This document shows, in pieces, positions 19,915-28,231 of a stretch of 64,000 nucleotides of DNA. The position numbers and the translations under genes are program-made. The stretch is from Alteriqipengyuania lutimaris (lineage in GTDB: Bacteria > Pseudomonadota > Alphaproteobacteria > Sphingomonadales > Sphingomonadaceae), in contig NZ_QRBB01000002.1 in NCBI RefSeq assembly GCF_003363135.1, positions 186,001 to 250,000 of the forward strand. Reading direction: 5' to 3'. Numbering within the stretch: the stretch's first letter is position 1; each line of letters begins with the position of its first letter. The notes beneath the pieces are model-generated. The model was not told the DNA's origin. It saw only the letters and a program-made list of their open reading frames with translations, and ran no database searches.

Positions 19915-22374
19915 TTACGAATTTGTACTATTGCCCTGCAAGACGAGACCGACCTTGCGCGAAATCTGTTCGACGCTGAAGGGCTTCGCGATGAAGTGCA
20001 TGTTTTCGATGCTGATCTCGTTGCGGAGCGTTTCTTCGGCATAGCCCGACATGAACAGGATCGGGATCTCCGGGCGGATCTTGCGGATCGCCCGCGCCAT
20101 CGCCGGGCCGTCCATCCCCGGCATGACGACGTCGGACACGATCAGATCGAACGCGGCACCATTGGCGATCTCGGCAAGCCCGTCCTCGCCGTCGGGCCGG
20201 GCGGTGACGGTGAAGCCGGCGCGCACCAGCGCCCGTTCGGCGACGGCGCGGACCATGTCCTCGTCCTCGACCAGCAGAATTCGCCCACCGTTCGACCATT
20301 CGAGCGCAGGTTCGGCCTGATCTCCGTCGTCCCGCCTGCCATCGCCGACCGAAGCGCCGTGGTGGACCGGCAGGTAGATCGCGAAACGCGCCCCCGGACC
20401 GAGACCGTCGCCGCCCTCGACATTTTCGACATAGATATACCCGCCCGACTGGCGGATGATTCCGTACACGGTCGAGAGGCCCAGACCGGTGCCCTTCCCC
20501 TGTTCCTTGGTGGTGAAGAAGGGATCGAAAATCTTGCTCATGACGGCGGGGGGGATTCCGCCACCGGTATCGCGCACGATCAGTGCGGTATAATCGCCGG
20601 GCGGCATGTCGGCGACGTGGTTGCGGGTCTCTTTGAGCGAGACCTTGCGGGTCGACATCACCAGCGTCCCCGTACCCTCGCCCATGCTCCCCCCCTGGGA
20701 GGCAATGGCATCGCGCGCGTTGACCGCCAGGTTGACGATGACCTGTTCGAGCTGCCCGGGGTCTGCCCTTACAGGACCGAGATCGCGATCGTGGCGCACG
20801 TGGAATTCGATCTTCTCGCCCAGCAGGCGCTTCAGCAACTGGCTGACTTCGGAGACCACGTCGGGCAGCTGCACCACTTCGGGCCGCAGCGTCTGCTGGC
20901 GGCTGAAAGCGAGCAATTGGCGGGTCAGACTGGCGGCGCGGTTCGAATTTGCGCGAATCTGCTGGATGTCGTCGTAATCGCTGTCGCCAGGCATGTGCCG
21001 CAGCAGCATGAGATCGCAATAGCCGATGATCGCGGTGAGCACATTGTTGAAATCATGCGCGACGCCGCCCGCGAGTTGTCCGATCGCCTGCATCTTCGTG
21101 GCCTGCGCGATCTGGCGCTTGAGCTCGGTTTCCTCCCTCGAGTCCGCCAGGGTGAGCAGCACCGCAGGTTCGCCAAGGCCGCGCACGCTGGCGAGGCCGA
21201 GCGATACCGGCTCTTCGGGAGAGGACGCCAGCCGCACGGCGACGTCGCCGCTCGCCGCTCCGCCCTTGCCGAAACGGCGGACGGCATCGGAAATCGCGCT
21301 CTTGTCCTCGCGCACGACGAGGTCTGAGGGGAAGGTCGGCAGGCCGCTGTCGGTGCGACCGATGGCGCGCAGGAAAGACGGGTTGGCGAAGAGGAAGCGC
21401 CCATCGCGATCGGTCATTGCAAGACCCAGCGGCAAGGCGCCAATCAGGGCCTCCAGCTTGGGAATCGTATCGATCGCGGCATTATCGGCCAGCGCGGCGT
21501 GCGCCTCTATCAGAAGCATCAGCGAGGGCGCGTCCTCGGGCCCGGCCGCCCAGTCGTCGTCGAGATCGTTCAGCGAGACATGGATCAGCTGGAAGGGCTC
21601 GCCCTCGCGGCCCGAGCGCGCGAAGAAAATCCGCTCTCGCTCGTCCAGCCGGAGGAAATCGGCGAATTCGCGGCCCGCAAGAGTGGCGGAACTGTCGCCC
21701 GTGGCACGCTCAGCAAAGGTCGGCGATGCGGCGCGCACGGTGCCCTCGGGCGAGGTCAGCGCGGCGACCACGCCTGCGCGATCGAGCATGCGGCCAAGCG
21801 GCCCGGCGAGCAGCTGGCCGACGTCCGAGGCCAGGTCCTCGCTCGACTCGCGGCGAAAGCGCCAGACGAGGTGGTCCTCGCCCCGCCCGGCTCGCTGCGC
21901 CTCGACCTCCCAGCGCACGTCGTCCTTGTCCAGCGACAGGTGCGAGGCATGCGATCGCCCGTCGCGCCAGGCCTCGCGCGCCGCCCTTAGCAGCGCTTCG
22001 GAGGCCTCGTCCTCACTCAGAGCAAGGTTCGGCGGAGCTTTCTCGGTCCCGAAGCGCGCGGAAAAAGCGCCACTTGCGCACACCAGCCGGTTGGCGCGGT
22101 CGGTGATCGCGACCAGCGCGCCCGGCTGGTCGATGGCGGCGAGAGTCACGCTCCAGTCGGGTGGTGCCAGTGCATCGGCCTGCCCACCGCTTGCCTTGTC
22201 GCGCAGGAGCAGCAGAAGCGCCATCAGTGTTGCAAGGCCGCCGGCATAGGCCGCAGTCAGGATGGGGAGCTCGCTCAGCAGCCAGACTGCGCCGATACTG
22301 ACGATCAGCGCCACCAGCAGCACCAGCCATCCAATGGGCGTGCCGCTGGGTACCGCTTCGTCGAATTGCCTCAC
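19915..22374 (-). CDS. cckA: hybrid sensor histidine kinase CckA
   Basis: 819 residues. It is the top kinase/phosphatase of the alphaproteobacterial CckA-ChpT-CtrA/CpdR relay that controls the cell cycle, motility and polarity. Two membrane helices lie near the N-terminus (WLVLLVALIVSIGAVWLL and the following GGLATLMALLLLL), then PAS-like sensory regions, a HisKA domain with phospho-His about residue 440 (GGVAHDFNN), an HATPase with DTGGGIPP and GTGLGLSTVYG, and a C-terminal receiver with Asp in SDVVMPGMDG (about residue 747). The start is GTG 22374, which overlaps the stop of the upstream DUF2062 gene by 4 bases (GTGA), implying coupled translation. CpdR is encoded at 7935-8327. Confidence 0.93.
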   Translation of the reverse strand: MRQFDEAVPSGTPIGWLVLLVALIVSIGAVWLLSELPILTAAYAGGLATLMALLLLLRDKASGGQADALAPPDWSVTLAAIDQPGALVAITDRANRLVCASGAFSARFGTEKAPPNLALSEDEASEALLRAAREAWRDGRSHASHLSLDKDDVRWEVEAQRAGRGEDHLVWRFRRESSEDLASDVGQLLAGPLGRMLDRAGVVAALTSPEGTVRAASPTFAERATGDSSATLAGREFADFLRLDERERIFFARSGREGEPFQLIHVSLNDLDDDWAAGPEDAPSLMLLIEAHAALADNAAIDTIPKLEALIGALPLGLAMTDRDGRFLFANPSFLRAIGRTDSGLPTFPSDLVVREDKSAISDAVRRFGKGGAASGDVAVRLASSPEEPVSLGLASVRGLGEPAVLLTLADSREETELKRQIAQATKMQAIGQLAGGVAHDFNNVLTAIIGYCDLMLLRHMPGDSDYDDIQQIRANSNRAASLTRQLLAFSRQQTLRPEVVQLPDVVSEVSQLLKRLLGEKIEFHVRHDRDLGPVRADPGQLEQVIVNLAVNARDAIASQGGSMGEGTGTLVMSTRKVSLKETRNHVADMPPGDYTALIVRDTGGGIPPAVMSKIFDPFFTTKEQGKGTGLGLSTVYGIIRQSGGYIYVENVEGGDGLGPGARFAIYLPVHHGASVGDGRRDDGDQAEPALEWSNGGRILLVEDEDMVRAVAERALVRAGFTVTARPDGEDGLAEIANGAAFDLIVSDVVMPGMDGPAMARAIRKIRPEIPILFMSGYAEETLRNEISIENMHFIAKPFSVEQISRKVGLVLQGNSTNS

Positions 22375-22979
22375 GCCTCGGCACCGTCGCGCGAAGCCTC
22401 GATGTCCGCTCGCCTGCGTGCGGCACGGATGAGACGGTTCTTGCGCCGGCGCCCCATCGCCAGACGCCAGAAACCCTTCGTGACGATATAGCCGAGGGGC
22501 GGAAACAGCGTGGCGAACAGCAGGAAGCCGAGCACGGTCGCGCCTGCGGCATCGAAAAGGCCGGCAAGCGACATGATGCTGTGATCCTCCAGCATCACGG
22601 CGCTGGTCTCCGGCGCGAAAGTCAGCACCTTGTGGCCCACCCGGTTGGCGGCCCAGACCCAGAACGGGAAGGTCAGCGGGTTGGTGACCAGCGTCACGCC
22701 GCTGGCGATCGGCACGTTGGCGCGAACGGTGAAGGCGAGGACCAGCGCCAGGAAGATCTGGCCGATCGGGATCACGAAGCCCGCAAAGAGCCCCAGTGCA
22801 ACCCCGCGCGGGACGTTGCGACGCGTGAAACGCCACAGCTCGGGGCTCAGGAACCGGTGTGCCATCGGCTTGAGAAAACGGTGTTCGGCCAGCCATTCGC
22901 GGTCGGTGTACCGACGCAGGTAGCCCCGAAACGCCGAACGCGAGGTCGGCTTGGTGAGGCTGTCTGTCGGCTGGCTCAT
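22371..22979 (-). CDS. DUF2062 membrane protein
   Basis: 202 residues. After a basic N-terminal region (RRYTDREWLAEHRFL) come hydrophobic segments around VALGLFAGFVIPIGQIFLALVLAF, the conserved NPLTFPFWVWAANRVG stretch and AGATVLGFLLFATLFPPLGYIV, ending in a strongly basic tail (GRRRKNRLIRAARRR). These match the DUF2062 family of small inner-membrane proteins, whose function is not known. Its stop overlaps the cckA start, so the pair forms an operon; this link to CckA has no established meaning. ATG 22979 is chosen because the family begins here. Confidence 0.88.
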   Translation of the reverse strand: MSQPTDSLTKPTSRSAFRGYLRRYTDREWLAEHRFLKPMAHRFLSPELWRFTRRNVPRGVALGLFAGFVIPIGQIFLALVLAFTVRANVPIASGVTLVTNPLTFPFWVWAANRVGHKVLTFAPETSAVMLEDHSIMSLAGLFDAAGATVLGFLLFATLFPPLGYIVTKGFWRLAMGRRRKNRLIRAARRRADIEASRDGAEA

Positions 22980-23157
22980 GGTGCTCGTTCGATGATGGTG
23001 TCGGGCAGCCCGCGGGGCAAGGAGTGTGCGTCGAATCTGGCCCTCTCCCGCAGGAGTGTTCCACCTAGGCAATATAGAATGGCCGCTTCCTTAATCGCCC
23101 ACATTGATCGATGCGATCCGCCTTAAAATTCGCGCTACCCGGCCATCGCCTGTGGAC

Positions 23158-23640
23158 CTAGCCGCGCTCGCGAAGAATCCGCGCCTTGTCGCGCTGCCAG
23201 TCGCGATCCTTGAGATAATCGCGCTTGTCCTTGGTCTGGCGCCCCTTTGCCAGCGCCAGTTCGACCTTCGCCCGACCCTGTCCGTTGAAATACACACAAA
23301 GGGGAACAAGCGTCATTCCCTTGCGCTCAACGGCACCCAAGAGCTTCTGAATCTCGCGTTCATGAAGCAGCAGCTTGCGTGGCCGCTTGGGCTCGTGGTT
23401 CAGACGGTTGCCGTGCGTGTATTCGGGAATGTTGGCATTGATCAGCCATGCCTCGCCATCGCGCACCTCGGCGTAGGATTCGGCGATCGCCGCCTCGCCC
23501 GAGCGGAGCGATTTGACCTCGGTGCCCTGCAGCGCGATGCCGGCTTCGAATTTCTCCTCCACCTCGTAATCGAAACGCGCGCGCCGGTTTTCGGCGACGA
23601 CCTTGCGCTTGTCGAAGGTGGCGGGTTTGGGACGAGGCAT
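23158..23640 (-). CDS. smpB: SsrA-binding protein SmpB
   Basis: 160 residues, the usual length. SmpB binds tmRNA and places it in stalled ribosomes for trans-translation. Recognised by [60 protein letters not shown] and the basic C-terminal tail starting at [20 protein letters not shown], which mimics mRNA in the channel. ATG 23640 begins [15 protein letters not shown], fitting the family; an upstream frame extension is not conserved-looking. The tmRNA gene itself is not in the window. dapA, often adjacent in alphaproteobacteria, is 4 kb away. Confidence 0.97.
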   Translation of the reverse strand: MPRPKPATFDKRKVVAENRRARFDYEVEEKFEAGIALQGTEVKSLRSGEAAIAESYAEVRDGEAWLINANIPEYTHGNRLNHEPKRPRKLLLHEREIQKLLGAVERKGMTLVPLCVYFNGQGRAKVELALAKGRQTKDKRDYLKDRDWQRDKARILRERG

Positions 23641-23755
23641 AAGGGGGCGCGATGTAGGCTGCCGCGGGCCAAAGGGAAAGGGGCGGCGCGAATCAATTGT
23701 CTTCACTGCGTTTTCTGGCAGGTTAGGAAGCAGGGGTTGGTTTCCGGGGGTTTAT

Positions 23756-25702
23756 ATGCCGCGTGTCGCGCAAATCGGGTCGCTGTGTGCGGCACTGTTC
23801 ATCATGTTCGCCACCGGGGCGCTGCAGGCCCGCGAACCCGCTCCCCTCTCCGCCTATGGCGCGCTGCCCGATGTCGAGGATGCCGCAATTTCTCCCAGCG
23901 GAGCCAATATCGTCTTCTTGGCGACGATCGATGGCCAGCGTCAGTTGGTATTCCTCGGCCCGGACCGGAACGTCATCGATCGGACCGGTGTGGGCGATGC
24001 GAAGATCCGCTATTTCGACTGGATCGGCGACGATCGCCTGCTGCTGGTGCTCAGCCAGACGCAGGATGTGTACGGCTTCACGGTCGACAAGCTCGAAATC
24101 GCGAGCGCGCGAATTATCACGGTCGGCTCCGATGGCGGGGTCGAGACGGTGTTCTCGGACGACCGGCGACTGCTGGACGCGGTTTTCGGCAGTCACGGAG
24201 TACGGCGGGTGGGTGGACATTGGGTCGCCTATTTCGGAGCGCTCGAGTTGAAGCGCGACAGTACCGGGCCAGGCTATGTCTTCGATCATGGCAGGCCGTT
24301 CCTCTACGCCTTCGACATCGACGCGACCAAATCGACCCGGGTCGCCAACGCCCCGGGCGAAGACACATCGCGCGACTGGCTGGTCGATCGCGACGGCAAG
24401 GTGGCGACAACTTTTGATATCGATAGCGACAATGGCCGCTGGGAAATTCGCAATGCGGACAACAAACGCATTGCCGAAGGCCGCGACGAGGCCGGTCGCG
24501 CCGGACTGATCGGCCTCGGGCACGACGGGACCTCGGTGATCTATTACCAGCGTGACGAGGAAGGCGGTACGGACTGGTTCGAGGTGCCGCTGGCCGGGGG
24601 CACCGCCCTGCCTTTCCTTGCCGAGGCCGATGTCGACCGTCTCTATTTCGACGAGTTGAGCGGTCGGTTGATCGGCTATCTCGATGCAAAAGAGGGCCCG
24701 GTCTTCGCCGACAAAGAACAGCAGGATGCAGCGCGCAAGATCCGCCGCGCCTTCGCCAAGCTGGACATGCAGATGGTCGACTGGACCCCGGAGCTGGATA
24801 AGGTGCTCGTCCGGAGCAGCGGCAACGCCGACAGCGGTTCCTATTACGTCGTCGATCTCACCACGATGCGCGGGCAAGTCTTCGCATGGGAACGTCTGGC
24901 TATCGAACCCGACATGGTCGGCCCTATCTCGACTTTCCAATACACCGCCGCCGACGGGCTGGAGATGGATGGCATCCTGACTTTGCCGCCGGAGCGTGAG
25001 GCAAAGGCCCTGCCGCTGGTCATGCTCCCGCATGGCGGGCCACATTCCGCGGATCGCGAGCAGTTCGACTGGTGGGCGCAGGCCTTCGCTTCGCGCGGCT
25101 TTGCCGTGTTCCAGCCCAATTTCCGCGGCTCCACCAATCGCGATCAGACTTTCAAGATCGCCGGGTACGGCGAGTGGGGCCGGAAGATGCAGACCGACAT
25201 TTCGGACGGGCTCAGGGCACTGGCGGAAAGCGGTATCGTAGACCCGAACCGCGCGTGCATCGTTGGTGCGAGCTACGGCGGGTATGCCGCACTTGCCGGG
25301 GTGACGCTCCAGCAGGGCCTGTATCGCTGCGCGGTGGCGGTTGCACCGGTCAGCGATATCAAGGCGATGTACAACGAGGAGGATCGCGCCGCGGACGGAC
25401 GGAAGATCACCAGGGCTTCGCTGCTGACCCAGCTGGGCCCTCGCGATGGCTGGGATTCGGTATCGCCCCGCCGTTTCGCAGACCGCGCGGACGCGCCGAT
25501 CATGCTTATTCACGGGCGTGAAGACACCGTCGTCCCCTTTCTGCATTCGCACAAGATGGCCGATGCGCTGAAGGACGCGGGCAAGCCATACGAGCTGGTC
25601 GCGCTGGATGGCGAGGATCACTGGCTGTCGCTCTCGACCACCCGGCTCCAGATGCTCGAGGCAGCGGTCGGCTTCGTCCAGAAGCACAATCCTGCGGACT
25701 AA
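23756..25702 (+). CDS. S9-family prolyl oligopeptidase-type serine peptidase, exported
   Basis: 648 residues: a signal peptide (SLCAALFIMFATGALQA), an N-terminal beta-propeller-like region with weak repeats, and a C-terminal alpha/beta hydrolase from about residue 400. The nucleophile is in GASYGGYAAL, the oxyanion region is LPHGGPHSADREQFDWWAQ, and the catalytic His is in DGEDHWLS. Sphingomonads have many such peptidases, often dipeptidyl-peptidase-like, acting on short peptides in the periplasm. The ATG at 23756 gives a clean signal peptide. It is followed 60 bases later by an aspartoacylase-like gene, possibly cotranscribed. Confidence 0.92.
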   Translation: MPRVAQIGSLCAALFIMFATGALQAREPAPLSAYGALPDVEDAAISPSGANIVFLATIDGQRQLVFLGPDRNVIDRTGVGDAKIRYFDWIGDDRLLLVLSQTQDVYGFTVDKLEIASARIITVGSDGGVETVFSDDRRLLDAVFGSHGVRRVGGHWVAYFGALELKRDSTGPGYVFDHGRPFLYAFDIDATKSTRVANAPGEDTSRDWLVDRDGKVATTFDIDSDNGRWEIRNADNKRIAEGRDEAGRAGLIGLGHDGTSVIYYQRDEEGGTDWFEVPLAGGTALPFLAEADVDRLYFDELSGRLIGYLDAKEGPVFADKEQQDAARKIRRAFAKLDMQMVDWTPELDKVLVRSSGNADSGSYYVVDLTTMRGQVFAWERLAIEPDMVGPISTFQYTAADGLEMDGILTLPPEREAKALPLVMLPHGGPHSADREQFDWWAQAFASRGFAVFQPNFRGSTNRDQTFKIAGYGEWGRKMQTDISDGLRALAESGIVDPNRACIVGASYGGYAALAGVTLQQGLYRCAVAVAPVSDIKAMYNEEDRAADGRKITRASLLTQLGPRDGWDSVSPRRFADRADAPIMLIHGREDTVVPFLHSHKMADALKDAGKPYELVALDGEDHWLSLSTTRLQMLEAAVGFVQKHNPAD

Positions 25703-25762
25703 TGCATCGGCAGCGACGCCGCGCGCTTGTCGCGCTGCCGATGCAGGTCGATAGGTAGGCAG

Positions 25763-26827
25763 GTGAGCGACACCGAACCTTTCGTGATCCATGACCGGCG
25801 CATCGCGCCCGGCACGTCCGCGATCCTCAAGATCCCCGTCAGCCAGCAGGTCACCGGCCTCGACGCGTCGCTGGCGCTCAAGGTGCTCCACGGCGCGAAG
25901 CCCGGGCCGGCGGTGTTCGTGAGCGCGGCGATCCATGGCGACGAGATCGTGGGCACGGCGATCATCCAGCGGCTGCTCGACCACCTGATGCCCAGCGAGA
26001 TGGCGGGCACGCTGATCCTTGCCCCTGCGGTGAATATCTACGGCTTCGCCTCGCACAGCCGCTACCTGCCCGACCGGCGCGATCTCAACCGGAGCTTTCC
26101 CGGTTACGAACACGGCAGCCTCGCCGCGCAGCTGGCGCATACCTTCCTCGAGCATGTGATCGACCGCTGTTCGCTCGGCATCGACCTGCACACGGCCGCC
26201 GTCCACCGCTACAACCTGCCGCAGATCCGGATTGCGTCGGACAGCCCGCACCTCACCGGACTGGCGATGGCCTTCGCCCCGCCGATCATCATCGAAAGCC
26301 CGCTGCGCCCCGGATCGATGCGCGCGCTCGCGGCCGATCGAGATGTGCCGATGCTGCTGCTGGAAGCAGGCGAGGCGCTGCGGTTCGACCGCTATTCGAT
26401 CAAGGTCGGCGTGGCGGGCGTGCTGCGAGTCCTGACGCATATCGGGATGATCGAGCGGTACGGCAGGGCGGAAGAAGTGGAGGTGCCGGTCCGCGCCAAC
26501 CGCTCGACCTGGGTTCGCGCGCCGAGGGGCGGCGTCTCGCGCCGCGTGCGAAAGTCGGGTGACATCGTGAAGCAGGGCGGCCTGCTGGCGGTGGTCGGAG
26601 GCCTGTTCGGCGAGGACGGGATGGAGATGGTGAGCCCGGTCGAGGGCGTGGTGATCGGCCATGCGACCTTGCCCATCGTGAACCAGGGCGATGCGATGTT
26701 CCACATCGCGGAGGTCGAAACGCGGGAGAATGCCGGCAAAGGGGCGCGCAGTATCGTCGACGCGATTGCGGTCAGCCAGCCGCCTCACCCGCCGACGACG
26801 CTGCTGGACGAGGACGAGGTGATTTAA
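25763..26827 (+). CDS. succinylglutamate desuccinylase / aspartoacylase family metallohydrolase
   Basis: 354 residues, M14-like zinc hydrolase. The zinc site is visible as HGDE in SAAIHGDEIVG plus the downstream His in GIDLHTAA; RRDLNRSFPG is the conserved substrate-binding arginine region. The C-terminal part (about 270-335) is a small beta-rich domain typical of this group. Substrates of the family are N-acyl amino acids or amides. GTG 25763 (VSDTEPF) is preferred because GGTAGGCAG precedes it; the in-frame codons upstream have no ribosome site. No arginine succinyltransferase pathway genes are adjacent, so a role in arginine breakdown is not supported. Confidence 0.88.
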   Translation: MSDTEPFVIHDRRIAPGTSAILKIPVSQQVTGLDASLALKVLHGAKPGPAVFVSAAIHGDEIVGTAIIQRLLDHLMPSEMAGTLILAPAVNIYGFASHSRYLPDRRDLNRSFPGYEHGSLAAQLAHTFLEHVIDRCSLGIDLHTAAVHRYNLPQIRIASDSPHLTGLAMAFAPPIIIESPLRPGSMRALAADRDVPMLLLEAGEALRFDRYSIKVGVAGVLRVLTHIGMIERYGRAEEVEVPVRANRSTWVRAPRGGVSRRVRKSGDIVKQGGLLAVVGGLFGEDGMEMVSPVEGVVIGHATLPIVNQGDAMFHIAEVETRENAGKGARSIVDAIAVSQPPHPPTTLLDEDEVI

Positions 26828-26846
26828 AGAAAGCGAACGCTAGACT

Positions 26847-27209
26847 TTAGTTTTCTCGATCCCTCTCTTTGATCCCCGATATCCAGTGCAGGAAAAGACC
26901 AATTAAAACCCCTGCGGCTGGAAAGAGCATGACCCATGGCCCCCACGGGGCAAGTCTTCCAGCCGATTTCTCGACCACTCTGCTCGCTTCGGTCCAGTTT
27001 TCCACCCCTTCAGTCCTCAAGGCGGCGCGAGCGTTTATAGACGAAATTTCCACTCCGAACGTCCAGCCTATCAATATTGCACAGAGGGCAAAAAATAGGA
27101 TCGCAACAGGCATCCTAATGCGGCGAAACTCACTGGGATGATTGTAGGCTAGCCAACCGATTCCTGGAACTGCGGCGGCAGTTATAGCGATGATGAGTTC
27201 GTTAATCAC
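26847..27209 (-). CDS. small membrane protein, unknown function
   Basis: 120 residues. Three hydrophobic stretches are seen: an N-terminal helix (IIAITAAAVPGIGWLA), a second (MPVAILFFALCAILIGW) and a third near the C-terminus (WVMLFPAAGVLIGLFLHWI), with a polar 45-residue loop between the second and third. I recognise no family. Its base composition is clearly more AT-rich than the flanking genes, and codon use differs (many ATA, TTT, TTA), suggesting recent acquisition. It lies alone between an aspartoacylase-like gene and dapA, convergent with the former. Confidence 0.6.
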   Translation of the reverse strand: MINELIIAITAAAVPGIGWLAYNHPSEFRRIRMPVAILFFALCAILIGWTFGVEISSINARAALRTEGVENWTEASRVVEKSAGRLAPWGPWVMLFPAAGVLIGLFLHWISGIKERDREN

Positions 27210-27234
27210 CTTTGCCCCAAACCCCTCCTAGAGT

Positions 27235-28116
27235 TCACACCAGCCCCGCATGCTCCAGCGCCTTGTCGACCGCGCGGCGGGCGGGTTCGGAGCATTCGGT
27301 CAGCGGCAGGCGGACCTCGTCGGTCATCCAGCTCTGCGTCCGCGATAGCGCGTATTTCACCGGCGCGGGGCTCGAATCCTCGAACATCGCATAGTGCAGC
27401 GGATAAAGCCGGTCGTTAAGTTCGCGCGCGCGGACCAGATCATTGTCAGCGCAGGCCTTCTGGAATTCGGCGCACAGCGCGGGGGCAACATTGGCGGTCA
27501 CCGAAATGCAGCCCGATCCCCCCGCCGCATTGAACGGCAGCGCGAGTTCGTCATTGCCCGAAAGCTGGCAGAAATCGCGGCTGATGCCCATGCGATGGTC
27601 CGAAACGCGCGACAGATCTTCGCTCGCATCCTTGATGGCGATGATCACGTCGGGGAATTTCTCCGCCAGCTCGCAGACCGTTTCGGGCAGGATGTCGGTC
27701 ACCGTGCGGCCCGGCACGTTGTAGAGCACGATCGGCAGCTCGCCATGCTCGGCCAGATGGCTGAAATGCGCGATCAGCCCCGCCTGGCTCGGCTTGTTGT
27801 AATAGGGCGCGACGCACAGACCTGCGGTCACCCCCGCCTTCTTGGCGAACTTGAGATGCAGCAGCGCGTTGTTGGTGTCGTTGCTGCCGCAGCCCGCGAT
27901 GATCGGCACGCGGCCCGCCGCCTGTTCCACGCACATCTCGATCACCCGGTGATGCTCGGCATTGGAGAGCGTCGAGGCTTCGCCCGTCGTTCCGCAGGGC
28001 ACCAGCGCGGCGCTGCCCTGCTCGATCTGCCAGTCGACCAGCGTGCGAAAGGCCGCCTCGTCCAGCTTGCCGTCCCGAAACGGGGTCACCAGCGCCGGGA
28101 TAGAGCCTGAGAACAT
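27235..28116 (-). CDS. dapA: 4-hydroxy-tetrahydrodipicolinate synthase
   Basis: 293 residues. It condenses pyruvate with aspartate semialdehyde in the lysine/diaminopimelate pathway. Present are PALVTPF at the N-terminus, the GTTGEASTLSNAEH loop with the catalytic Thr pair, the Tyr in YYNKPSQ, the VLYNVPGRT segment and the Schiff-base Lys in IIAIKDASED. ATG 28116 is preceded by AGGAGC on the minus strand and begins MFSGSIPALVTPF, matching the family start. It diverges from the lytic transglycosylase gene across 115 bases. Confidence 0.97.
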   Translation of the reverse strand: MFSGSIPALVTPFRDGKLDEAAFRTLVDWQIEQGSAALVPCGTTGEASTLSNAEHHRVIEMCVEQAAGRVPIIAGCGSNDTNNALLHLKFAKKAGVTAGLCVAPYYNKPSQAGLIAHFSHLAEHGELPIVLYNVPGRTVTDILPETVCELAEKFPDVIIAIKDASEDLSRVSDHRMGISRDFCQLSGNDELALPFNAAGGSGCISVTANVAPALCAEFQKACADNDLVRARELNDRLYPLHYAMFEDSSPAPVKYALSRTQSWMTDEVRLPLTECSEPARRAVDKALEHAGLV

Positions 28117-28231
28117 TTGAAGCGCTCCTGCATTGATATTATGTACGGGGCGGCAAACGGGGGAGTTTCCGCCCCGATTTCCAAGCACCCCGCCCATTCG
28201 TTCAGAGCCTGATAAGGAGCCTGTGGCCACA

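Noticed and set aside
19915..23064. A single 1049-residue frame covering cckA and beyond
   Set aside because: The first 230 codons lie over the DUF2062 gene in another frame and are not protein-like. The DUF2062 gene is real, and cckA begins at GTG 22374.
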